Shown here in pieces: positions 1 to 5,663 of a DNA stretch of 5,663 bases. How positions within the stretch are numbered: position 1 is the first letter of the stretch; each line of letters opens with the position of its first letter. Under the pieces are notes generated by a model. The model was given only the letters and a program-made list of their open reading frames with translations, was not told the DNA's origin and did not search any database. The position numbers were made by a program, and so were the translations under genes. This DNA comes from Thiobacillus sp. UBA6205. GTDB taxonomy: Bacteria > Pseudomonadota > Gammaproteobacteria > Burkholderiales > Thiobacillaceae. The DNA is taken from assembly GCA_002421825.1 (NCBI GenBank), contig DISR01000071.1:1-5663 (forward strand), given 5' to 3'.

Positions 1-2
1 TG

Positions 3-1166
3 GGCTGCAAGTACCTGCGCATCTGCCATCTGAACAACTGCGCCACCGGCATCGCCACGCAGAACGACAAGCTCAGGAAAGAGCACTTCATCGGCCTGCC
101 CGACATGGTGGTGAACTTCTTCACCTTCATGGCCATGGAAACGCGCGAGCTGATGGCGCAGCTGGGCGTGAGGAAACTCACCGACCTCATCGGCCGCACC
201 GATCTCATCGAGCTGATGGAAGGCCAGACTCCGAAGCAGCAGAAACTCAAGCTCGACGTGCTGCTGTCGCAAGGCGGCATTCCCGCCGACGCGCCGCGTT
301 TCGCGCAGCAGGACCGCAACCCCTCGTTCGACAAGGGCGAGCTGGCGGAAAAAATGGTGGCCGACTGCGCGCCCTTCATCAAGAGCGGCAAGAAGAAGGC
401 CTTCACCTACGCCATCCAGAACACCAACCGCTCCATCGGCGCGCGCGTGTCCGGCGAAATTGCCAAGGCGCACGGCAATGCCGGGCTGCCCGACGACACC
501 TTGCACATCAAGCTGCTGGGCTCGGCCGGCCAGAGTTTTGGCGTGTGGAATGCCCAGGGCCTGACCCTGGAACTGGAAGGCGACGCCAACGATTATGTAG
601 GCAAGGGCATGGCCGGCGGCCGCCTGGTGATCTACCCGCCCAAGGTTTCCAGCTTCGAGCCGCACCGCAACATCATCATCGGCAACACCTGCCTGTACGG
701 CGCCACCGGCGGCGAACTGTTCGCTTCCGGCATGGCCGGCGAGCGCTTCGGCGTGCGCAACTCCGGCGCCTTTGCCGTGATCGAGGGGGCAGGCGACCAC
801 TGCTGCGAGTACATGACCGGCGGCACCGTGGTCGTGCTGGGCGACACCGGCCTCAACTTCGGTGCCGGCATGTCGGGCGGCATGGCCTTCGTCTACGACG
901 AATCGGGGAAATTCTCCACCCGCATCAACCACGAGCTGGTCGACGCGACCAAGCTGGTCAGCGATGAAACCGAGCCCTACCGCGTGTTCCTGAAAGCCAG
1001 CATCGAGCGCCACCTGGCGCTCACCGGTTCGCCGCACGCCAAGTGGTTGCTCGACAACCTCGACACCGAGATCACGAAGTTCTGGCTGGTGAAGCCCAAG
1101 CGCGTTTCGCTGGAAGCCCTGCTGGATGACCTGCCCGGCGCGAAAAAAGAAGCGGTTGCCGCCTGA
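3..1166 (+). CDS. gltB: Glutamate synthase (NADPH) large subunit, C-terminal part (5' end outside window)
   Basis: This is the last 387 codons of the GOGAT alpha subunit, a cytoplasmic enzyme that transfers the glutamine amide nitrogen to 2-oxoglutarate. The reading frame is open from the window edge, so the visible ATG at 105 is internal and not the start. The fragment opens with the end of the FMN-binding synthase domain: Cys at fragment residues 2, 8 and 13 (C-x5-C-x4-C, in GCKYLRICHLNNC) are the three ligands of the 3Fe-4S cluster. A linker follows (ETRELMAQLGV, LIGRTDL). Then comes the glycine-rich GXGXG beta-helix domain, roughly residues 134-300, with GDANDYVGKGMAGG at 193-206, GNTCLYGATGG, AGERFGVRNSG and NFGAGMSGG, all typical of GltB. 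The tail (TKFWLVKPK) matches the usual C-terminus. The gene ends in two tandem in-frame TGA codons (1164-1169). gltD lies 155 bp downstream on the same strand. No damage is seen; the family assignment is near certain from recalled similarity to enterobacterial GltB. Confidence 0.97.
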   Translation, partial: GCKYLRICHLNNCATGIATQNDKLRKEHFIGLPDMVVNFFTFMAMETRELMAQLGVRKLTDLIGRTDLIELMEGQTPKQQKLKLDVLLSQGGIPADAPRFAQQDRNPSFDKGELAEKMVADCAPFIKSGKKKAFTYAIQNTNRSIGARVSGEIAKAHGNAGLPDDTLHIKLLGSAGQSFGVWNAQGLTLELEGDANDYVGKGMAGGRLVIYPPKVSSFEPHRNIIIGNTCLYGATGGELFASGMAGERFGVRNSGAFAVIEGAGDHCCEYMTGGTVVVLGDTGLNFGAGMSGGMAFVYDESGKFSTRINHELVDATKLVSDETEPYRVFLKASIERHLALTGSPHAKWLLDNLDTEITKFWLVKPKRVSLEALLDDLPGAKKEAVAA

Positions 1167-1191
1167 TGAACACAATGCTTGCAAACATCTT

Positions 1192-1269
1192 GAACAAGGA
1201 GGACATGAGGACAAGAGGGGATATGATTTCGCCTTCCTCCTGTCCTCTTGTCCTCCTTGTTCGTTTTTT
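1192..1269 (+). terminator. Long hairpin plus T-run between gltB and gltD; terminator-like inverted repeat
   Basis: Two 27-nt arms, 1192-1218 and 1236-1262, are reverse complements at 25 of 27 positions (I see a T/T and an A/C mismatch), with a 17-nt loop at 1219-1235. Six T residues follow at 1264-1269. Each arm is built from about two and a half copies of an 8-nt unit, GAGGACA plus one variable base. The left arm contains AAGGAGG and the right arm CCTCCTT. A stem followed by a U-run fits an intrinsic terminator for gltB or an attenuator before gltD. The stem is much longer than a typical terminator and its repeated internal unit also resembles a dispersed palindromic repeat. The pairing is read directly; the function is inference. 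Confidence 0.6.
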
Positions 1270-1307
1270 CCGGACTGCACCTCCCTGCCTGGATGGTCTG
1301 CCGAAAC

Positions 1308-1316
1308 TGGTATAAA
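1308..1316 (+). promoter_or_regulatory. Extended -10 promoter element at the gltD start
   Basis: TGG followed by TATAAA (1311-1316) is a close match to an extended sigma-70 -10 element (TGnTATAAT). No convincing -35 box is seen 16-18 bp upstream, which an extended -10 can tolerate. The hexamer ends only 5 nt before the gltD ATG at 1322, so a transcript from here would begin at or within about a base of the start codon. It lies just downstream of the terminator-like hairpin, consistent with gltD having its own promoter. It could also be a chance AT-rich patch in GC-rich DNA. Confidence 0.45.
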
Positions 1317-1321
1317 TAACC

Positions 1322-2749
1322 ATGTCTGACGTTTTTCAGTTTCTCGACAAGCCCCGCCGCGACGGCGAAAAGACCTCGGCGGTGATCCGCATCCACGAGT
1401 TCAAGGAAATCTACGCCAAGATGGACGAGGCGCACGCCAAGGAACAGGCGGGGCGCTGCCTGGGCTGCGGCAATCCCTACTGCGAGTGGAAGTGCCCGGT
1501 CCACAACTACATTCCCAACTGGCTGAAGCTGGTGGACGAGGGCCGCCTGTTCGAAGCCGCGGAACTCTCGCACCAGACCAATTCGCTGCCCGAGGTGTGC
1601 GGCCGCGTGTGCCCGCAGGACCGTCTGTGCGAAGGCGCCTGCACGCTCAACAGCGACGGCTTCAACGGCAAGGGCGGCTTCGGCGCCGTCACCATCGGCC
1701 AGATCGAAAAATACATTTCCGAGGAAGCCTTCAAGGCCGGCTGGCGCCCCGACATGAGCCAGGTGAAGGCCACCGGCAAGAAGGTCGCCGTCATCGGCGC
1801 CGGGCCCGCGGGGCTGGGCTGCGCCGACGTGCTGGCGCGCAATGGTGTCAAGGCCGTGGTGTTCGACCGCTATCCCGAAATCGGCGGCCTGCTGACTTAC
1901 GGCATCCCCGAATTCAAAATGGAAAAGTGGGTCATGTCACGTCGTCGCGAAGTGTTCGAGGCCATGGGCATCGAGTTCCGCTTGAACACCGAAGTCGGCC
2001 GCGACGTGCAGATGGCCGACCTCATGAAGGAATACGACGCCGTCTTCCTCGGCATGGGCACCTACACCTACATGAAGGGCGGCTTCCCCGGCGAAGACCT
2101 GCCCGGCGTGCTGGAGGCGCTGCCTTTCCTGATTTCCAACGCCAAGTACTGTCTCGGCCAGCTTTCCAGGGATGAAGCCTTCCACGACATGAAAGGCCGG
2201 CGCGTGGTGGTGCTGGGCGGCGGTGACACCGCCATGGACTGCAACCGCACCTCCATCCGCCAGGGTGCGATTTCCGTGACCTGCGCCTACCGCCGCGACG
2301 AAGCCAACATGCCCGGCTCCAAGCGCGAAGTCGCCAACGCCAGGGAAGAGGGCGTGAAGTTCCTGTGGAACCGCCAGCCGGTGGAAATCGTCGGCCATGA
2401 CAAGGTCGAGGGCATCAAGCTCGTCACCACCGAGCTGGGCGCGCCCGATGCGCGCGGCCGCCGCACCCCGGTGGTGGTACCCGGCTCCGAAGAGATCATC
2501 CCCTGCGACCGCGTGCTCATCGCCTTCGGCTTCCGCCCCAGCCCGGCACCTTGGTTTACCGACCTCGGCCTCACCCTCGACCAGGGCGGCCGCCTCATCG
2601 CCAAGGGCAACGCGTTCATCGGCCAGACCGCCAACGAAAAGATCTTCGCCGGCGGCGACATGGTGCGCGGCTCCGACCTCGTCGTCACCGCGGTGTGGGA
2701 AGGGCGCGAGGCGGCGAAGGGCATGCTCGGCTACCTCGGCCTGAACTAG
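1322..2749 (+). CDS. gltD: Glutamate synthase (NADPH) small subunit
   Basis: GltD (475 aa, about the usual length) is the cytoplasmic beta subunit of NADPH-GOGAT. It oxidises NADPH on FAD and passes electrons through Fe-S clusters to GltB. The N-terminal Fe-S domain carries two cysteine groups: C46, C49, C54, C58 (in CLGCGNPYCEWKCP) and C93, C97, C103, C107 (in EVCGRVCPQDRLCEGAC). The FAD-binding Rossmann motif GAGPAG is at 159-164. The NADPH-binding motif GGGDTA is at 299-304. The C-terminal FAD-contacting segment FAGGDMVRGSDLVVTAVWEG starts near 442. The start at 1322 is supported because MSDVFQFLDKPR matches the family N-terminus, yet no Shine-Dalgarno sequence precedes it; an extended -10 does instead. 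Residues 111-119 (SDGFNGKGG) appear to be a short insertion between the second cysteine group and the conserved FGAVTIG. Related GltD-like proteins exist, such as the NADPH-binding subunit of dihydropyrimidine dehydrogenase, but placement directly after gltB makes GltD the clear call. Confidence 0.97.
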   Translation: MSDVFQFLDKPRRDGEKTSAVIRIHEFKEIYAKMDEAHAKEQAGRCLGCGNPYCEWKCPVHNYIPNWLKLVDEGRLFEAAELSHQTNSLPEVCGRVCPQDRLCEGACTLNSDGFNGKGGFGAVTIGQIEKYISEEAFKAGWRPDMSQVKATGKKVAVIGAGPAGLGCADVLARNGVKAVVFDRYPEIGGLLTYGIPEFKMEKWVMSRRREVFEAMGIEFRLNTEVGRDVQMADLMKEYDAVFLGMGTYTYMKGGFPGEDLPGVLEALPFLISNAKYCLGQLSRDEAFHDMKGRRVVVLGGGDTAMDCNRTSIRQGAISVTCAYRRDEANMPGSKREVANAREEGVKFLWNRQPVEIVGHDKVEGIKLVTTELGAPDARGRRTPVVVPGSEEIIPCDRVLIAFGFRPSPAPWFTDLGLTLDQGGRLIAKGNAFIGQTANEKIFAGGDMVRGSDLVVTAVWEGREAAKGMLGYLGLN

Positions 2750-2784
2750 GGCCTGTTAGCGCTGACTCTCCGCCAATTGCAAAC

Positions 2785-2820
2785 AAAAACAAGGCCGGGA
2801 AATCCCGGCCTTGTTTTTTT
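2785..2820. terminator. Bidirectional rho-independent terminator between gltD and the convergent fadL-like gene
   Basis: A GC-rich stem, CAAGGCCGGGA (2790-2800) pairing with TCCCGGCCTTG (2803-2813), forms a tight hairpin whose real loop is probably AAAT. Seven T residues (2814-2820) follow on the + strand and five A residues (2785-2789) precede it, giving a U-run for transcripts from either side. It lies 35 bp after the gltD stop and 12 bp beyond the stop of the opposite-strand gene, so it can end both. Confidence 0.93.
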
Positions 2821-2832
2821 GCATGCCACAAA

Positions 2833-3975
2833 TCAGAACAGGTAACTGTAGGTGAACTGCCAGTTGACCTGGCTGTGCTCGATGCGCACGCCGCTGTTCA
2901 TCATGCCCGTGCCGGTCACCGACACTTCCGGCGCATGGCTCAGCGCGAAATCAATTTGCGACTGCCTGTCGAAGGCATAGCCGAAACCTGCGGTGTAGTG
3001 GCTCTCCACGATCGCGGGCCACAGGTAGCTGACCAGCTCATCCGGAATGGGATTCTTGCCGTGGTTGTAGCCCACGCGCCCGGTCAGGCTGTCGCTGAAC
3101 TTCCACGCCAGGCCGAGCGCGACCACGGTCTGGTTGTCCCAGTCCTGCCGGAAGGGCGCCATGCCGCCGCCTGGCAGATGGATGGTGACGGTGTCCATGC
3201 TGTCGTTCCACAGCACCTGCTTGATGTCGGCCGCCGCCAGCAGGCGCGCGCTCGCCTGCCAGGCGAAGCCCAGGCCGATCATCGCCGGCATGTCGAAACC
3301 GGTCACCTTGTAGCCGCCGCCCTTGAGGTCGGGCAGGTTGCCGGCGGTCTGGTACACGCCGCCGACGGTGAGGGCGTCGTTCAGGCGATAAGTGAAGCCG
3401 AGCTTGGCCGCGAGGCTGTAGCCCTTGGCCTTGCCGGTAAAGTCGCTGTCGTCCTTGAAGTCGATGCCGTAGCCCGGCACGACCAGGTCCATGCCCGCCC
3501 AGACGACATCAATGCTGCCGCCCACGCTGAGGCGCGGGCTGGCCTGCCAGGCCAGCGGAAAAATCACGCGGCCCACGCCGACCTGCGCCATGTCGCCGGC
3601 CGAGTACTCCGTGCCCATGCCACCCTGGCCGTAGATGCCGGCGCCGTAAACGATGTCGCCCTGTTTTTTCACATAGCCGAAAGCCGGCATGTAGAACGCG
3701 TCCGCACTGGAAGTGCCGATGCCGGGCTGGGTATTCACGTCAGGGCCGACGTAGCCGACCATCACATCGATGCGACTGCCTTCCGCCATCAGGCCGAGGG
3801 TCGCCGGGTTGTTGGCGAGCGCCGCCGTGCCGTTGTCATACGCCAGGGCGGCGCCGCCCATGCCGGTGGCGATGGGGCCGTAGCCCTCCATGATCATGCC
3901 GTTGGTGGCCAGCGCCAGGGCAGGCGCAAAGACGCCCATCGCGGCGAAGCAGGCCGCGATTCTCTTGCGATGCAT
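2833..3975 (-). CDS. OmpP1/FadL/TodX-family outer-membrane transport protein
   Basis: The product is a 380-aa predicted outer-membrane beta-barrel of the FadL family, whose members let long-chain fatty acids or other hydrophobic compounds cross the outer membrane. A signal peptide is visible: MHRKR, a hydrophobic stretch, then a probable cut after ALA at residue 23. The mature protein begins TNGMIMEGYGPIATGMGG, typical of this family, and NPA of the plug domain is at 56-58 (NNPATLGLM). The rest alternates polar and aromatic residues in many short strands and ends in YSYLF; a terminal Phe is the usual signal for barrel insertion. It is somewhat shorter than E. coli FadL (about 446 aa). The ATG at 3975 was chosen because AGGAG sits 8 nt upstream; a longer frame from a TTG at 4005 would put ten extra residues before the signal peptide. 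The gene converges with gltD and diverges from the antiporter gene. No fatty-acid genes are nearby, so the substrate cannot be stated. Confidence 0.92.
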   Translation of the reverse strand: MHRKRIAACFAAMGVFAPALALATNGMIMEGYGPIATGMGGAALAYDNGTAALANNPATLGLMAEGSRIDVMVGYVGPDVNTQPGIGTSSADAFYMPAFGYVKKQGDIVYGAGIYGQGGMGTEYSAGDMAQVGVGRVIFPLAWQASPRLSVGGSIDVVWAGMDLVVPGYGIDFKDDSDFTGKAKGYSLAAKLGFTYRLNDALTVGGVYQTAGNLPDLKGGGYKVTGFDMPAMIGLGFAWQASARLLAAADIKQVLWNDSMDTVTIHLPGGGMAPFRQDWDNQTVVALGLAWKFSDSLTGRVGYNHGKNPIPDELVSYLWPAIVESHYTAGFGYAFDRQSQIDFALSHAPEVSVTGTGMMNSGVRIEHSQVNWQFTYSYLF

Positions 3976-3983
3976 CGGGGAAA

Positions 3984-3988
3984 CTCCT
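3984..3988 (-). promoter_or_regulatory. Ribosome binding site of the fadL-like gene
   Basis: AGGAG on the - strand (within TCAGGAG) lies 8 nt before the ATG at 3975. It decides the start in favour of 3975 over the upstream TTG at 4005. It is the only clear Shine-Dalgarno sequence before a gene start in this window. Confidence 0.85.
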
Positions 3989-4013
3989 GAGGGGGGATTG
4001 AACAAAGCCGCTG

Positions 4014-4019
4014 ATTGTA
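4014..4019 (-). promoter_or_regulatory. Candidate -10 box for the fadL-like gene
   Basis: TACAAT on the - strand matches the -10 consensus at five of six positions. Transcription would begin near 4007, giving a leader of about 32 nt that includes the ribosome binding site. The best -35-like sequences upstream (TTTGCC or TTGCCG) are only 14-15 bp away, which is short, so the promoter may be weak or activator-dependent. Confidence 0.4.
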
Positions 4020-4099
4020 CCGAATACCCGGCCCGGCAAACACCCCGATCATGTGCGAGTATTCTGCACCCAGGCCGCTCCCGCGCTCATCTCACGGCA

Positions 4100-4128
4100 T
4101 TGTCGGCCACATCGCCGCCTGTTATGGT
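4100..4128 (+). promoter_or_regulatory. Candidate promoter of the antiporter gene
   Basis: TTGTCG (4100-4105; four of six -35 positions) is followed after exactly 17 bp by TATGGT (4123-4128; four of six -10 positions). A TGT immediately before the hexamer gives an extended -10. The predicted transcription start falls at about 4135-4136, on the ATG at 4136, so the mRNA would have almost no leader. The match is moderate and not proof of a promoter. Confidence 0.35.
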
Positions 4129-4135
4129 TGCAGCC

Positions 4136-5663
4136 ATGGAGCATTTCCTGCTTGGCCTCGCCGCCATCGCCGTACTGGGCATTTCCGCCCAGTGGCTGGG
4201 CTGGCGCCTGCGGCTGCCCTCCATCCTGCTGCTGCTCGTATTCGGCATCCTCGCCGGCCCGGTAACGGGCTTCCTCCAGCCCGAGGAATTGTTCGGCAAC
4301 CTGCTGTATCCCTTCGTCTCGCTGTCGGTCGCCGTCATCCTGTTCGAAGGCGGCTTGAGCCTTTCACTCAAAGAGTTGCGCGAGGTGGGCGGGGTGATGA
4401 CGCGCTTGCTCACCATCGGCACACTGGCCACCTGGCTGTTGAGCGCACTCGCGGCACGCTGGATCCTGGGTTTCGACTGGCCACTGGCCACGCTGCTGGG
4501 CGCCATACTCGTGGTCACCGGCCCCACCGTCATCACACCCATGCTGCGCCACATCCGTCCGGTCGGCATCACCGGCCCCACCTTGAAATGGGAAAGCATC
4601 GTCATCGACCCGATCGGCGCCATGCTGGCGGTGCTGGTATTCCAGGTCATCACCCTGGCGGCCGACAGCTGGAGCGACGTCGCGTTGTCCCTGCTCGGCA
4701 CCATTCTGGTCGGCGTGCTGGCCGGCCTGCTGGGCGCACTGCTCATGGTGGTCTTCTTGAAAAAGGACTGGGTGCCCGACTTCCTGCAGAACCCGGTGAC
4801 ACTGATGCTGGTGGTCGCGGTGTTTACCGCCGCCAACCTGCTCAGCCATGAATCCGGCCTGCTGGCGGTGACCGTGATGGGCTTCGCCATGGCCAACCAG
4901 AAACAGGTCAGCGTGCACCACATCGTCGAATTCAAGGAAAACCTGCGCGTGATGCTGATCGCAACGGTATTCATCCTGCTCGCCGCCAACCTGCGCCCGG
5001 CGGATCTCGCGAGCGTCGGTTACCTCAGCATTCCCTTCCTGCTGGCCCTGTTGTTCGTCGTGCGGCCGGCAGCGGTCTTCACGGCGACGCTGGGCTCGAA
5101 ACTGACGACACAGGAAAAACTCTTCCTGTCCTGGATGGCACCGCGCGGCATCGTGGCCGCGGCGGTGTCCTCGGTGTTTGCGCTGCGGCTGCAGGAGCTC
5201 GGCTATCCCGGCGCGGAAAAACTGGTAGCGACAACCTTCCTGGCCATCATCGGCACCGTGGCGGTCTACGGACTGAGCTCGGGGCCGCTGGCCAGGCGCC
5301 TGCAGCTGACCCAGGCCGAGGCCGACGGCATCCTGTTCGTTGGCGGGCGCTTCTGGGTGCGGCGCATCGCCAAGGCGGTGCAGGAAGAAGGCTATCCGGT
5401 GCTGCTGGTGGACAACACCCTGCACAACGTGCTGGCCGCGCGCATGGAAGGCCTGCCTGCCGTCTATGCCAGCGCGTTCTCCGAATCGGTGCTGGAAAAA
5501 GCCAGCCTGGGCGGCATCGGACGCCTGCTGGCCATGACCGGCAACGACGATACCAACGCGCTGGCGGGGCTGCATTTCGCCTCGGTGTTCGGCCGCAACC
5601 AGATCTACCAGCTGGCGCCCGAGGAGAAACGCCTGCCCGACGAAGCCTCGCCGCATCTGCGCG
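4136..5663 (+). CDS. CPA1-type cation:proton antiporter with C-terminal TrkA-N/RCK-like domain (3' end outside window)
   Basis: An inner-membrane exchanger, probably Na+/H+ or K+/H+, for pH and ion balance; 509 codons are visible and the frame is open at the window end. Residues 1-385 contain about 12-13 hydrophobic segments. Family signatures seen are LPSILLLLVFGILAGP (27-42), LFEGGLSL (69-76), TGPTVITP (128-135), ESIVIDPIGA (153-162) with the likely ion-binding Asp158, HESGLLAVTVMGFAMAN (238-254) and SWMAPRGIVAAAVSSVFAL (332-350). A soluble domain begins near 397, with beta strand ILFVGG, helix VRRIAKAVQEEG, beta strand PVLLVDN (Asp426), then LLAMTGNDDTNALAGLHFASVFGR. That layout is the Rossmann-like TrkA-N (RCK) gate, which in related transporters senses nucleotides or ligands. 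Its glycine loop is not the textbook GxGxxG. The start at 4136 (MEHFLLGLAAIAVLG) matches the family; an in-frame ATG at 4124 would add four residues. Neither has a Shine-Dalgarno sequence. The exchanged ion cannot be told from sequence. Confidence 0.9.
   Translation, partial: MEHFLLGLAAIAVLGISAQWLGWRLRLPSILLLLVFGILAGPVTGFLQPEELFGNLLYPFVSLSVAVILFEGGLSLSLKELREVGGVMTRLLTIGTLATWLLSALAARWILGFDWPLATLLGAILVVTGPTVITPMLRHIRPVGITGPTLKWESIVIDPIGAMLAVLVFQVITLAADSWSDVALSLLGTILVGVLAGLLGALLMVVFLKKDWVPDFLQNPVTLMLVVAVFTAANLLSHESGLLAVTVMGFAMANQKQVSVHHIVEFKENLRVMLIATVFILLAANLRPADLASVGYLSIPFLLALLFVVRPAAVFTATLGSKLTTQEKLFLSWMAPRGIVAAAVSSVFALRLQELGYPGAEKLVATTFLAIIGTVAVYGLSSGPLARRLQLTQAEADGILFVGGRFWVRRIAKAVQEEGYPVLLVDNTLHNVLAARMEGLPAVYASAFSESVLEKASLGGIGRLLAMTGNDDTNALAGLHFASVFGRNQIYQLAPEEKRLPDEASPHLR

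Noticed and set aside
1205..1315. 36-codon open frame in the gltB-gltD gap preceded by AAGGAGG
   Set aside because: The Shine-Dalgarno-like sequence is only 2 nt from the ATG, too close to work well, and most of the frame is made of the inverted-repeat arms and T-run. It is better explained as hairpin sequence.
977..1573. 198-codon open frame on the - strand spanning the gltB-gltD gap
   Set aside because: It is antisense to two confidently identified genes, has no family resemblance, and reads through the hairpin.
2551..3990. 479-codon open frame on the + strand overlapping the end of gltD and the whole fadL-like gene
   Set aside because: It is antisense to a gene with a signal peptide and family motifs, rich in His/Ala/Arg with no domain pattern, and crosses the bidirectional terminator. 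It is a by-product of high GC content.
3976..4005. TTG start at 4005 extending the fadL-like protein by ten residues
   Set aside because: The extension (reading FNPPSGVSP after the start) covers the ribosome binding site and would put a non-basic stretch before an otherwise normal signal peptide. The ATG at 3975 has AGGAG at 8 nt.
4053..4069. Possible operator palindrome GTGC...GCAC in the divergent intergenic region
   Set aside because: Only the outer 4 bp pair and the inner bases show no symmetry; this is expected by chance in a region of this size.
4015..4851. 278-codon open frame on the + strand overlapping the antiporter start
   Set aside because: It is frame-shifted relative to the antiporter, whose frame shows clear transmembrane segments and family motifs. 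The product is Arg/His/Pro-rich without recognisable features.
4364..5656. 430-codon open frame on the - strand
   Set aside because: It lies wholly antisense to the antiporter gene, and its Gln/His/Arg/Gly-rich low-complexity composition mirrors the codons of hydrophobic segments on the other strand. No start signal or domain is seen.

Overview
The window looks like an ordinary high-GC proteobacterial chromosome segment. The protein sequences and gene style suggest a beta- or gammaproteobacterium, with beta favoured. This rests on close resemblance of the GltB/GltD residues to the proteobacterial NADPH-GOGAT type and on an outer-membrane FadL-type porin, which requires a Gram-negative envelope. 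It is inference; there is no rRNA or other marker to fix the taxon. All four protein-coding genes belong to recognisable families, and I see no mobile element, CRISPR array, tRNA or rRNA.

Left part (1-2749, + strand): the 3' end of gltB, the large subunit of glutamate synthase, then complete gltD, the small subunit. Together they form the NADPH-dependent glutamate synthase of the GS/GOGAT ammonium-assimilation pathway. GltD takes electrons from NADPH through FAD and Fe-S clusters. GltB uses them on FMN to reduce the imino adduct of 2-oxoglutarate and glutamine-derived ammonia. The two genes are separated by 155 bp, which is unusual for such a pair. That gap holds a long near-perfect hairpin (27-nt arms, 25 matches) followed by a T-run, then an extended -10 promoter-like element placed almost directly on the gltD start codon. 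gltD may therefore be transcribed on its own, possibly as a leaderless mRNA.

Middle (2750-3975): a compact, probably bidirectional rho-independent terminator separates gltD from a convergent (- strand) gene for an OmpP1/FadL/TodX-family outer-membrane channel. The channel has a signal peptide, the NPA motif of the FadL plug domain and a C-terminal phenylalanine. Its start is set to the ATG at 3975 because a good Shine-Dalgarno sequence precedes it.

Right part (3976-5663): a 160-bp divergent intergenic region leads to a + strand gene for a CPA1-type cation:proton antiporter with a C-terminal TrkA-N/RCK-like domain. It runs open off the window end. Like gltD it lacks a Shine-Dalgarno sequence and has a promoter-like extended -10 close to its ATG.

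The window does not reveal a new multi-gene system. The observations most worth checking are the gltB-gltD intergenic hairpin, the two candidate leaderless starts, a short glycine-rich insertion in GltD, and the altered glycine loop in the antiporter's nucleotide-binding domain.
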